This document shows, in pieces, positions 11,866 to 22,935 of a stretch of DNA of 64,000 nt; the first letter of the stretch is position 1, and every line of letters begins with the position of its first letter. Below the pieces are notes generated by a model, which did no database searches, was not told the origin of the DNA, and was given only the letters and a program-made list of their open reading frames with translations. Position numbers and translations under genes: made by a program. Origin of the DNA: Calliphora vicina (taxonomy: Eukaryota; Arthropoda; Insecta; Diptera; Calliphoridae); contig NC_088780.1 in the NCBI RefSeq assembly GCF_958450345.1, forward strand, positions 21,859,167 to 21,923,166, read 5' to 3'.

Positions 11866-13612
11866 AAATTTCACATGCGAAAAGAGGAAGTGTTGTCTAG
11901 TTTAAGTTTGGAATTTGGACCTCATGAGTCGTCCAGGGGTCCCCAAATTAGGACATCTCGGGTATGTTAAATTTTTAAAACGATCCTATTTCTTCAACAT
12001 ATATAGAATCTCGTCGTCGAGCACTTGATACTGAGGGGATCATATCCATGCAAAAAACGCCTATTTTTATTTTAAATTCAATTTTATGGCAAAAATTCTC
12101 AAATCGCATTGTCGATATCAAAATATGGTAACCTATTTCGGATGGCCCAATATGTTCTTAATTATTTTGTAGAGGGTTCCGATAACTCCGACCCTGGTAT
12201 GAATATTATAGCCAAAAAAATAAAAAATCACATTTTTGGGATTTTTCAAAACTTTTTTGGGAATTTGCAGGATTGCTGATAATAAATTTCAAAATTTGTT
12301 TTTATTTTTCCATTTTCAATGTGTCGGGGTTATATTTAACACAATATTTAAGAACATATTGGGTCATCTAAAATGGGTTACTATATTTTGATATCGACTA
12401 TGCCATTTGAGAATTTTTGCCGTAAAGTTTAATTTTACTTAAAAACTTTGAACTCAGTCATTATTCTTAAAGTTTTGTGTTAGTAACAGGGACCGAAAAT
12501 AATAATTATTCTTGAAATTTCTAAGGAAAAAAGCCATCACAGGATAATATCGGAGAGTCAAGTCAAGCATACCATTTTGATTGTTTTCAACTATAATTTC
12601 ATAAAATAACATGCTTTTTAAATTCTTGATTTTTATTTTTTTTGTCAGAAATAATTGTTATTTTCTGATTTTTATTTTTTTTGTCAGAAATAATTGTTAT
12701 TTTTGATTTTTATTTTTTTTTGTCAGGAATATTTGTCGGACTTTGAGTTTAATTTTTTTTGTCAGGAATATTTGTCAAACTTTGAGTTTTATTTTTTTTG
12801 TCAGGAATATTTGTCAGACTTTGATTTTTATTTTTTTTGTCAGAAATAATTGTTATTTTTTGATTTTTATTTTTTTTGTCAGATATATATGTCAGACTTT
12901 GATTTTTATTTTTATACCCTTCACTGTGAGTGGCATGGGTATATATAAGTTTGTCATTCCGTTTGTAATTTCTACATTTTTCTTTTTTTTACCAAAAAAA
13001 ATATATACCCTTGCCACTCGTGGTGAAGGGTATAAAAATAAAAATCAAAGTCTGACATATATATCTGACAAAAAAAATAAAAATCAAAAAATAACAATTA
13101 TTTCTGACAAAAAAAATAAAAATCAAAGTCTGACAAATATTCCTGACATATATATCTGACAAAAAAAATAAAAATCAGAAAATAACAATTATTTCTGACA
13201 AAAAATATAAAACTCAGAAAATAACAATTATGTTGTGATTTTTATTATAAATGTCATATTTGTTACGGTCCCTGGTTAGTAAAATAAAATGGAGAAAATC
13301 GGGAAATATTTGAACCCGCTGTTATCAAAAGTAGGGTGGGTAAAAATGTTGTAAATTTAATTTTCAAATTCGAATATATCTATAGCTACGTAGTGCTCTA
13401 CAAGAAGATTCAATATATGTAATTTTTTTGAAATCAGAATACAAACGAAGAAATAGGATCGTTTTAATAACTTAACATACACGAGGTGTCCTACTTTGGG
13501 GACCCCTGGCCGCGGCCCTGGAAGGCCCATGAGGTTTCATATGAAGTTTCATTCAAACCGGACTAACCGTTTAGAAGATTTATTTCCCTCTTTTTTATCT
13601 ATACCACTGTGC
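11866..13612. repeat. dispersed repeat ending in TATACCACTGTG, interrupted by a palindrome
   Basis: Both arms match the interior of the CGAGCCC elements. The left arm starts near AAATGAAATTTCACATGCG and includes GGACATCTCGGGTATGTT. The right arm (13,260-13,612) runs in the opposite direction and ends CCCTCTTTTTTATCTATACC ACTGTG, the complement of the CACAGTGGTATAGA motif seen elsewhere. Related sequence continues past 13,612 as a degenerate tandem repeat. Confidence 0.6.
12615..13245. repeat. minisatellite palindrome (foldback) around a repeat end
   Basis: The left arm (12,615-12,925) is a run of units of roughly 38-60 bp built from GATTTTTATTTTTTTTGTCA followed by GAAATAATTGTTATTTT or GGAATATTTGTCAGACTTT. 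The right arm (13,025-13,245) carries the complement of the same units. The centre holds TATACCCTTCACTGTGAGTG and its partner CACTCGTGGTGAAGGGTATA, the end motif of the mini-me-like repeat. A 138-codon frame across the left half is only the translated minisatellite. Confidence 0.85.
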
Positions 13613-14357
13613 AGTGGGAGTATTTTTCAAAAAAAATTTAAATAAATCTGAAATGTTTAAACGATTGTCCGATCTTAATGCAACTTTCAGTGGCTATAGA
13701 AGAGCTAAAGTTAAGAATTTAGACCTTATAGAGTATCTGTAGGCGGGGTAACAGGACACTAAAGTGGATCACATCGGGTCCACTTTCCCAATTTTCGGTT
13801 TTTGAAATAGGCTGATTATTATATTCTGTTCGAACTGGAACTTAAAAACCAGTTTCAGTTGGAATCTAGTATTTATTCATAAACTAGCTTTTTACACCCA
13901 ACATTGCAATATAAGGCTTTCATTCCACTCTATTTCACTACCTTAGGTATCTGAGGCTTTGAATAATGTATTACAATCCACGCAAAGTTGGGTAATTTCC
14001 AAAAAAAGTGTAAATAAATCTGTAATTTCTAAACGGATAATCTTATTTAAATGAAATGTGCAGTATCTCTAGAATAGGTACAGTCGAGTTAATTTAGGTC
14101 TTATAAAGTATCCAACAAGACACTAAAGTAAAACACCTCGGGTTTATACAAAATTTAATACGAAGCCAATTTTTTGTTTTTGATATAGGCTGATTATTCA
14201 AACTAAGTGGAAATAAATCTGAAATCTCTAAACGAATACTCCGATTTTAATAAAACTTCGTAAAACGACGTACAGTAGGGTTTAAGGTTTGAAATACTGT
14301 TTTTGATCCGATCCAAAATATTGTACTATATATGGAATAATAGTTAAGGTCTACACA
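13613..14357. repeat. degenerate tandem copies of a CAGTGG/ATAAATCTG repeat
   Basis: Three diverged units begin near 13,613, 13,975 and 14,200. Each has AAATAAATCTG(A/T)AAT, then TCTAAACG, and the first two also have GACACTAAAGT and GATATAGGCTGATTATT-like blocks. No coding sequence is seen. Confidence 0.55.
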
Positions 14358-14821
14358 AGGGTTCTATAGCTGAAACAAAAACTTTGACTTTTCGACCTTT
14401 CGACTTTTTCCGTTTTTTAAAAAGTCGACTTTTCGAACTTTCGACTTTTGGTAGTTTATGAAAAGTCGACTTTTCGAACTTTCGACTTTTTAGTTAATCG
14501 ACTTTCCGACTATTTTCAACTTTTTACCATTTCTCGTACAAAATACATGGTTTCTACATTTATTGATGCGGCTTTTGTAATGTTTAGCAATAAAAATTAA
14601 ATTTATCAAGGCGATAATAGTTAGAATAATGTTGTAAGAATTTTGTGTAGAAAAAAGCTTTATTTTATAAACATGTATTTATTTATTATTTAAATATATT
14701 AGCATATACTACAAAAAATGCAAGTGCAATATTTTTTTTTAACAATCAAAAAAACAATCGACTTTTTTCAGGATACAGTCGATTGTTCGAACAATCGAAA
14801 AATCGACTTATAGAACCCTAG
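14358..14821. mobile_element. hAT-like non-autonomous element
   Basis: The ends are AGGGTTCTATAG and CTTATAGAACCCT, in inverted orientation. The flanks repeat TCTACACA (14,350-14,357 and 14,822-14,829), an 8-bp duplication as expected for hAT insertion. Removing the element rejoins the surrounding repeat as GGTCTACACATAGTTATACC. Inside are many short copies of CGACTTTTCGA and CTTTCGACTTTT. No transposase is present. Confidence 0.7.
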
Positions 14822-17530
14822 TCTACACATAGTTATACCTCTAGATAATCTCTTATAGTTTACAAGATATTTGCATTTCTGGTTATTTACTAAATTATAA
14901 ATTTCGAACATTTCGCTATCTCTCCATGAAAAATTCCAAATATTGAAAAATTTGACCTTTGACCTTCACGATTTAAGGATTTAAGGTTTTCCGATTTTAG
15001 TAAAAGTTTCAGAGTATATTTAGAATTATCTAGACTATAATATTCTGTATAAGTTTTGCTTAAAATTCATAAGAGTAAGGAAATAGAGCTCATTCGCCTA
15101 AAAATTGCCAAATAATTGGTTTTACTCGAAAATTTCAAAATTTAAATTGCAGGTACGGAAAAACTATAAGAGGTATTTTCATAATTGTTCAACATTTTTA
15201 TTCCCTATTATATTCTTAATAAATCCCAATGAGATGATCAAAAAATTCAGAAATTTGTTTAACAAAATTTTTAAAAATTTGAAAATGGAGTTTTGAAACT
15301 GCCGTTAAAAAAAATTTATTTTTTTGTTCATACCTAAGAATAGGTTAGCGGTATCCTACGAAGACAAAAACTCATATACAAGTAAATATGGACATATTTT
15401 AAGTAAAAATGAGCTTTAATTTTAATATTTATCAAAATATGTTAATTTTGTTCCTACCTTTCTTGTTATAGTTGCCTGAGACACGTTAATGGCCTGGCGA
15501 ATTTTTAATAACTTTAACATTTTTTTACCAATTTCTGTTTTTTATTGTCTCTAAAAATTTAAGAAACACCCTCAAATTCAGAAGTTATTATGAAAAATCC
15601 GTTTTCAGTGATGTTCGTCGACTTATGACCTGTAGCTTAGTCAGTTTTTGTCCGACTTTAAATTTGTTAACGGGTTTGGAAAGAAAACTGATTACTCTTT
15701 AACATGACGTGCATTTTTTGATACATTTTTAAGTTATAAGTATTGTTTTTCTTAAGAATTTCTAAAAGAAAAAGAAAATTTATCAACATTTTTAGTCGCT
15801 TTTCATTGCTTATTTTGATATGAAAGTTTATAAAAATGTATACCAACATATATAGGAAATTTAGTTCTTAACAAAACATGGTTTTAGTTATTCAAATCGG
15901 ATGAAAATTCTAAAAGTTATTCAACTTTTAATAAACACCATTTTTAGTATTTTCTCCCCCAGCGCATATAAATAAAAAAGTTTAATAACTTTTGCAAATA
16001 TAAACCGATTTTAACAAGTAATATCTCATTTATTCCCATATAAAGCTGTCTTTAAAACAGTGTGCAAAAAAGAATAGGTTTTCATAGAAAAAAATTAAAT
16101 TAACTATTGTTGAATATGAAAAATTACGAAAAAAAATAAAAAATAAAGCGAAACTTTTTATAAAAACTTACGCAATTTTTTTTTATATACATTTTGTGCA
16201 TACATTTTATGAAAGCTTAATTCCTTGTCTATCCATAATTGTTTAAAATTAATGTGTGAGTTAGAGGTACTAAAGTACTACGACCTACCCTAAAACAGTT
16301 TTTTCAACATATCTCAAAATTTTGATGGTGTTTCAAAATCTTTGAAAACGGTTTTAGTATGTCCTAACCTAGGCCTACAACCCCCATTAGGTCGCTTTTC
16401 AAGTTCTGACAAAAAGTGTCATTTTGTAGCAGAGTATTATTATACATTTTACATAATCCTTGGCCATCACTGCATAATCTTATGTATAACAAAAAAATTA
16501 AACTTTTATTACTTTACTTTCCCTATAGATTAATAAATATTATAAAACAAAATTTACAAAATTATCTTCAAAATCCGACTTGATAAAAAAACTTTAATAT
16601 ATTTGTGCAAATACACAAATATTTGACTGCACCAAAATTATTCACATAATTGCCAACAATAAAATTTTTAATTCACCACAATTTCCTTTCATTTCAATTA
16701 TAAAACGTTTGAAAGAAAATTTCAAAATTATGATGTTCACTTCACTATTTTGTTTTATTACAACCACAAATTCAAGTTTTATTTTTGTATTGTCCACCAA
16801 ATTATATGTTTTGACAAATTTTCCATTTAATTTTTCACAAAACTCATTAACAAATTTTTGCGTAATTAAATAAAAATCGGAAAATAAAATCAAAAATAAA
16901 GAGAGATAAACAGTTTGTCATTTATTTTTAAATCTTCAACAAGACAAAAAACACTTTTTGGTCAAAGAAAATTTTAATAAACACACACTAGTTTGCGTCT
17001 TATGAAAAAACAAACATGATAAAATATATCTTTAAATAAATCCTCTTTTAAACAAATAATTACATGATTAAGTTATATTTGTATAAGCCAAAATAATAAA
17101 TTATATGTGCGTATTAGGATGGGCCCAAAAGTAAAGTAGTCAATGTCCAGAACTAAATTTAAGATACGAATTCTTACAATTGTCTTCTTAATAAAAATCT
17201 AGTTTGGGATTTACATATATGGGACATATATTTGACATCTACGATTTTAATGAAATTTACCACACATATTACGGTTCCAAAGGATTCGTCGAATCGATGA
17301 CTTTTTCAAAATTTGGTAAAATTGTCTACAATTATATACACATAATCGACCATTACTTTGAAACTATTTAAAGACAAAAATAATTTTTGATTTCGTTTTA
17401 AAGGCAAAGATATTGTCCTTAAAATGGTGTGAATAAAATTGTTTACTTCCAAAAGGTTAAAGGTCAATTTTCGTAGTATATATTTCAATGTAAAAAATAT
17501 CATAGATCGCGGTGCAAAAAATTCAGAATG
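14822..17530. other. gene-free, very AT-rich stretch
   Basis: Degenerate continuation of the ATAAATCTG-type repeat is visible to about 15,100; beyond that nothing is recognised. Short open frames have no coding character. Confidence 0.45.
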
Positions 17531-17538
17531 AAAATGGT

Positions 17539-17861
17539 ATGAGGACACTTAAACTCTCTTCTTTATTCGTGCAAAAAAAATTCGATGGAGACTCGATTAG
17601 TTCAGGAGTTATAAAGAAAAACGTTATTAAAAGTACGTTTTTTCATATTAATTCATATAAAAATTTAGGCACCTGTGTTTTACCATAAAAATTTAAATTG
17701 ATTCAACTGTGTTCTGTTTTTTTTTTTTTGATTAAATTTTTATATGAATTTATATGAAAAAACGTACTTTTAATAACGTTTTTCTTCATAACTCCAGAAC
17801 TAATTGAGTCTCCATCGAATTTTGTTTGCACGAATAAAGAAGAGAGTTTAGGTGTCCTCAT
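17539..17861. repeat. inverted repeat, ~129-bp arms, 65-bp spacer
   Basis: The left arm (17,539-17,667) and right arm (17,733-17,861) are near-perfect reverse complements. Landmarks are ATGAGGACACTTAAACTCTC against GAGAGTTTAGGTGTCCTCAT, and AACGTTATTAAAAGTACG against CGTACTTTTAATAACGTT. The right arm stops about 10 bp before a mariner remnant. No target duplication is clear. Confidence 0.85.
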
Positions 17862-17870
17862 ACCGCGCTC

Positions 17871-18545
17871 TTTTGAGAAGTTTTGCTTTACTTCTTTAAT
17901 TTGAAAATACGAATTGATGTCGAGAGACCTTGAAAGACGATATTGCATGCCCGATATGATGTTTGAACACTATAAAAGAAAATCATTTTTTCACCGAATC
18001 ATTACTTGTGATGAAAAATGGATCCATTAAGCGTAAGAGATCGTATGTGAAGTCCGGCCAACCAGCCGAATCGACAAATATTCATGGCGCTAAGATAATG
18101 CTCCGTGTTTGGTGTAATCCAAAAAGGTCCTATCTATTATGAGCTGCTGAAATCTGGTCAGACCATCACAGGGAACCTGTACCGAATGCAACTGATTCGT
18201 TTGAAGTGGGCATTGGTCGGAAAACGCCCAGCATATGCGGCCAAACATGAAACCGAAATATTCCATCATGACAACACTCGGTCACATGTTGCAATACCTG
18301 TTTAAAACTATTTATAATGAAGTGGTTAGGAAGTTTTGCCTCACCCGAATACTATTTGTTTCGATCTATGCAGCTCGCTCTCTCTGGGATACGCTTATCT
18401 TTGGAACAGATTATCCGATATTGGCTTGAGTAGTTCTCTGTATCAAAAGATGAGCAGTACTTTTGGCTCGGAATCCATATGTTGCCAGAAATATGGGAAA
18501 AAGTCATAGCTAACAATGGCCAATATTTTGAATAAATTTTGAATA
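17871..18545 (+). pseudogene. mariner transposase remnant (3' two thirds)
   Basis: Plus-strand frames give mariner peptides in order: RDLERRYCMPDMM, KSFFHRIITCDEKWIH, RPTSRID, GPIYYELLKSGQTITGNLYR, RPAYAAKHETEIFHHDN and, at the end, GIHMLPEIWEKVIANNGQYF. The catalytic residues in ITCDEKW and FHHDN are still visible. Stops and frameshifts make it inactive, and the N-terminal part is missing. Confidence 0.85.
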
Positions 18546-19169
18546 AATATAAATGTTTCAAAATAAAAGCTAAAAATTTAAAAAAAATCCTTCATTTTAA
18601 AAATGAATATTAACTTTCGAAATTATTAACCAATCAAACGAATCTGGCCTAATGTATATATTACCCGCATTGTAAATACCTACATAGTAGGTACATAAGT
18701 ACGTCTGGTGTTAGTCTACAGTAAACTTGATATTTGCAAATTTTTATTTTATAAAATGTATGAATAGGTTGTATTTTGCAATACCTGTGTTTATTTTGGC
18801 GGTTTTTCATTATTTATTTTATATGAATTTGTGTGAGTTTTCGGTTAAAGTAAGTGCAAGTATCAATACGTACATGTTTTTCCACAATAATTCATGCACA
18901 CACAGACACCAGAAATTACTTCCTTGGATTTTCAAGGTAAAAAAATATATTCAGTTTTCTTGGTTGGGGTTTTTCTTTTTTTTTTTTGCAATAAAAGAAA
19001 TGGCAAATGAGGTGGGGTTAAAAGAAAAATTGAAGTTTAAATAAAGCACAGCTAGTAAAATTACATATATGTAGATAGGGTACCCTACTTAGAAAAATTA
19101 TGGACTTGTAGTTTCAGTTCATCTAATATTGCAAAACTATTCATATTTTGAAGAATTCATAAAGTTTTT
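18546..19169. other. gene-free AT-rich stretch
   Basis: No gene or element is recognised. A plus-strand open frame at 18,727-19,044 begins with a hydrophobic run but has no splice context or family resemblance. Confidence 0.4.
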
Positions 19170-19173
19170 TTAA

Positions 19174-19407
19174 CCCTTAAATGCATGATTTTTACTTTAA
19201 TTTTTCTATAAAATATCAAATATTTAGTTGATTTTAATTTATTGTATTTCCTTTAGCTTTATTTTGATTAAGAATTTCTTTAGCTGAGACTTTTCGTACT
19301 CCATTTGATTTTGGTGAAGGAGAATCTGTGTTAGTATCAAGCTTATTTTCGTCTAAAATTAAGTGGAACTGGAATGTAGACAATTGGCAACAATATGCAT
19401 TAAAGGG
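19174..19407. mobile_element. piggyBac-type MITE, TTAA flanked
   Basis: The ends are CCCTTAAATGCA and TGCATTAAAGGG, near-perfect inverted repeats. Both sides are flanked by TTAA (19,170-19,173 and 19,408-19,411), the hallmark target duplication of piggyBac elements, and the CCC start fits the family. It is 234 bp with no reading frame for a transposase. Confidence 0.75.
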
Positions 19408-19538
19408 TTAAATTAGTTGATCTTTATGAACGTTATAAGATACATTTTTTTTACAAACCCGAAGTATGTAAAGTAGTTTAAAAAAAGGTAAGATTTTGGA
19501 AAACAAAGTTCGATTTTGCACAAAAAAGTAAAAATATT

Positions 19539-20043
19539 AAGGGTCCTCATGTAAACGCTTAAATGCCTCGCAAACTGTGCAATCTGTGCATTTTTACTCG
19601 CAAACTTGAATTTATTGTGCATTTGATGAATCAGCTGCTTTTGTTTACTTTTATTAATAAGAAATAAAAATCAAATAAAATATAAAAATGTTGTGCATGT
19701 GAAAATTCTGTAACTTTGGAACAGAATGATTGCATTAAATGGCATTGTGTATGAAAACATTAATCAACAGCTAGAATATAAACAAAATCTTGCAAACTCT
19801 GTATATCACCGTTTGTTCCAAAGATTTAACTTTCATTCAACATTTTTAAAATTAAAATTTATACAATTTGAAAAATTTGTTAAGGCTTTTGTTGAATTTA
19901 TTTTTATTTGACATTTATATCAAATAGAGAGAAATTTAATGTATAAACTTGCACAAAATTGATAAGGTGGGTTCATGAAACACGTCGCGCAAATTTGCAC
20001 AATTGAACAAATGGGAAACTTAAGCGTTTAAATGAGTACCCTT
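19539..20043 (+). mobile_element. AAGGGT-TIR MITE, copy 1
   Basis: The element starts AAGGGTCCTCATGTAAACGC and ends with the inverted match GCGTTTAAATGAGTACCCTT. ATT flanks both sides. Just inside the ends are further related motifs, GCAAACTGTGCAATCTGTGC on the left and CGCGCAAATTTGCACAATTG on the right. A second copy in the opposite orientation lies at 50,945-51,519. Confidence 0.85.
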
Positions 20044-20501
20044 ATTATGTCTTGTGTTACAAAATATTTATTTTGATAGATATGCTACTCGCATTCCACT
20101 AAGCGACCAAATAGGTCTTCAAGGAAAATATCTAAGCTTTCTTTTAAGAAAAAAGGCGCCCATTTTGAAAAAAAAAATCAAAAAAGTTTTTGATTTCGGA
20201 AAAAAAATTAAAAATATTTTTTTCGAAAGATTGAAGAAATTGCTAATAACATTAGGTAATAAGTTACATGGATGAGAAAAAATACCTGCTTGGCCGAAAT
20301 ATCAAATTTTTACCCCATCTAACTCAGAGAGTTCTTCACCGATCTTGTTGAATTTTTGTCTGAATTACTATCCAATAGAACTAACCTTGGTGCAAATTCC
20401 ATGCCGTATCTTTTGAACGCGGTTTTTGTTTTTAATAATTTATATGTCATTTTGAAGGTTGTCATATCTATCATTTATTCTCACTTAGTTATTGATAACA
20501 T

Positions 20502-21318
20502 GTAAAAGAGCTATATTCGGCTGTGCCGATTCTTATATACCCTTCACCAAATTATACTTCAAAATAAAAATTTTAAATATTTTTAGATAAACAAAATTTA
20601 TTTTTTTCCAAAGTAGTTTTTTTAATTTTTTGGAAAAAAACTTTTTTTCGAATTGTTTTCTTTTTTAAATTAAATTTTTTTTTTAGTTTTTTTAATTTTT
20701 TTTTTTAATATTTAGCGAAAACAAAAATTCGGGTTAAAAAATATTTTTTCCGATTTTGACCCATTTTACTTATATACGTCGTTGCAAAGGTCTTTGAAAT
20801 ATCTATCATTAGATATCCATATTGTCTATATTAATGACTTAGCAATCCAGATTAGGTCAAAAATAGGTCAAAAATCGAGGTTGTCCTGGTTTTTCCCTTA
20901 TATCTCAGCCATTTGTGGACCGATTTTAAATATCAACTGAGCCGGAAGAATTCCGGAGATATTGATGTATGAATCGTGTATGTTAGACCCCTTTCACACT
21001 AGGCATTTTAGTTGCGCAAGTCTCTTGCCCAACAACAAAACAGCATGTAAAGTTTTCTTCTCCTTAACCCGACATTACCTCGGGTATCTACAAACACAAG
21101 AGACTAGCGCAACTAAATTGCATAGTGTGAAAGGGGTCTTATTTGGAGGCTTCGGAAAGTTGATTTGAACAGACAGACAGACCTACATGGCTTAATCGAC
21201 TCCGCTATCTATAAGAATATATATACTTTATAGAGTCGGAAAATTATATTGTGGAAATTACAAATGGAATGACAAACTTATATACATATACCTTTCTCAT
21301 GAAGGTGAATTGTATAAT
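20502..21318 (+). repeat. mini-me-like dispersed repeat, with nested MITE
   Basis: The unit starts AGAGCTATATTCGGCTGTGC and TATACCCTTCACC, passes through AATATTTTTTCCGATTTTGA and a tract with AACAGACAGACAGACC, then GGCTTAATCGACTCC and AAGAATATATATACTTTATA, and ends CTCATGAAGGTGAATTGTAT. This order resembles the short interspersed mini-me type repeats of Drosophila; the family name is an inference. A 153-bp MITE interrupts it at 20,986-21,138. Confidence 0.6.
20986..21138. mobile_element. Harbinger-like MITE, TTA flanked
   Basis: The left end GACCCCTTTCACACTA pairs with the right end TAGTGTGAAAGGGGTC. The match resumes with AGTTGCGCAAGTCTCTTG against CAAGAGACTAGCGCAACT. Both sides carry TTA (20,983-20,985 and 21,139-21,141). 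A 3-bp TTA duplication is typical of PIF/Harbinger elements. It splits a mini-me-like repeat. Confidence 0.8.
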
Positions 21319-21344
21319 TAAAGTGTAAACAACAAATTTTTTTT

Positions 21345-22262
21345 GCATCGAAAATGTCGAATTTTGTACCAACTAATCGTCATATGCGGGAAGTTATGCT
21401 TTACTTATTTATTTTGAAAAAAAAAAACTGTCGCTGAAGCACACCGTTTGCTCGCCAAAGCTTATGGTGAATGTGTTCCAACCGGAGATAGTGTGTTCGG
21501 TTCTGAATTGGAAGACAAAGATCGCCAGGCCAGCCAAAAAAGTTTAAAGACCATGAATTGGAGGCAGTACTCCATGAGTATTGTTGTCAAACTCAACAAG
21601 AGCTTGCAAAATCAGTGGGAGTAATTGGGTATCTATCATACGAATTGAAGCCGAGAGACCTTGAAACACGATTTTGCATATCCGAAATGATGCGGCCAAC
21701 CAGCCGAATCGACACTAAAGCCAAATATCTATGTCGCTAAGGCAGGCGCGGATCCAGAGGGTGTGAACTAGGAATTCCCCACCCCCAAAACCGAAAAGTT
21801 TTCATATAAGAAAAGGAATAAAAAGAAAAATGTAGAAGAAATTTTAATTTTTCCCCCCCAAATGGTTGACCTGGATCCGCGCCTGCGCTAAGGTAATGCT
21901 CTGTAACATCACGTTGAACCTTTACGAAAACAACTGATTCGTTTGAAAAAAGCATTTTCTAGAATAAGTGGCCAGACATGAAACCGTAATATTCCATCAT
22001 GACAACTCTCGGTCACATTACGCAATACCTGTTAAAAACTATATAGAATGAAGTGGTTGGTAAGTTTTGCCTCACCGGCCTTATAGTCCAGACCTTGCCC
22101 CGTCCGAATACTATTTGTTTCGATCGATGCAGAACGCTCTGTCTGGGATATGCTTCACTTTGGAGCAGAGTATCCGATATTGTCGTGATTCGTTCTTGGC
22201 CTTAAAAGATGAGCAGTTCTTTTGGTTCGGTCAATAGCTAACAATGCACATTGGCTTAGAAA
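21345..22262 (+). pseudogene. mariner transposase pseudogene split by a hAT MITE
   Basis: Plus-strand frames give SNFVPTNRHMREVM near the start, then KKTVAEAHRLLAKAYGE, ELEAVLHEYCCQTQQELAKS, YELKPRDLETRFCISEMM and RPTSRID, followed by the 3' part to about 22,262. An internal deletion joins SEMM directly to RPTSRID, losing the first catalytic region. A 143-bp MITE at 21,743-21,885 splits the later part. Stops and frameshifts are present. Confidence 0.85.
21743..21885. mobile_element. 143-bp hAT MITE with 8-bp target duplication
   Basis: The ends CAGGCGCGGATCCAG and CTGGATCCGCGCCTG are perfect 15-bp inverted repeats. They are flanked by an exact 8-bp duplication, CGCTAAGG, at 21,735-21,742 and 21,886-21,893. 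Deleting the element and one duplication restores the mariner sequence seen in the other copies near 18,090 and 43,255. TIR and duplication length fit the hAT superfamily. Confidence 0.93.
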
Positions 22263-22289
22263 CTTTTTTTTTTAAATAATTCGAGTTTA

Positions 22290-22935
22290 TTTGCATTTGT
22301 TTAGCTTCCAAGCGCTAACGGTCTTTTCCTTTAACAGCTTTATGTGGAATACGAGTGGGATATATAGTCGATATCCGTCCGTCTGGTTGGCTGGCTGTCC
22401 ATGTAAACCTTGTGCGCAGAGTACAGGTCCCCATTTTGAAGATATTTCGATCAAATTTGGTACATATATCGGTCCATTATTTCACCTAGCCCCCATACAA
22501 ATGTCCCTCCGAAATTGGACTTTATCGGTCATAAATGTTTAATTTATATATGTATCTCCATAAATTGCGCTCCAAATAAGTTTTATATATACAAAATTCA
22601 TGTCACCAAATTTTGTTACGATCGGTCCATAATTAGTCATAGCTCCCATATAGACCCGCTTCCGAAAATCACTTTAACGTGCATAAATCGCTTAAAAATG
22701 TTGGTATACTAACAAAATTCAACATAGTAAACTTTCATATAGACATAAATTACACGACCTAATTTCATGGTGATCGGTCCATAATTGGTCATAGCCCCCA
22801 TATAAGGCCCACTTCCGACTCAAAAATATAAATTATTGAAATTTTAAAAGAAAAATGTTTTTGCTCTTTTGCTTAGTGTAGGGTCAAGCCCGACCATACT
22901 TTCTAACTTAAGTAATTATTTAAATATCCCAATTT
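22290..22935 (+). repeat. dispersed repeat, copy 1 (GTCCGTCTGGTTGGCTGG type)
   Basis: From GTCCGTCTGGTTGGCTGGCT through TATTTCGATCAAATTTGGTA and TTTATCGGTCATAAATGTTT to the GACCATACTTTCTAACTTA end, this matches the copy at 60.2-60.9 kb closely. Open frames in both copies are aligned artefacts. The nature of the element is not known to me. Confidence 0.75.

Noticed and set aside
12743..13159. 138-codon open frame with repeated FIFFVRNICQTL blocks
   Set aside because: It is the direct translation of the minisatellite units and their inverted copies; codon pattern follows the DNA repeat, and there is no gene context.
12615..13245. CRISPR-like array of short repeats
   Set aside because: The units are inverted, imperfect, AT-rich minisatellite in a eukaryotic genome, without regular unique spacers.
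18105..18429. Open frames at 18.1-18.4 kb as functional mariner genes
   Set aside because: They are fragments in different phases of one decayed transposase with stops and missing N-terminal part.
22291..22712. Two open frames with close matches at 60.4-60.7 kb as a conserved gene pair
   Set aside because: Both lie in copies of one dispersed repeat, and the similarity covers non-coding parts equally.
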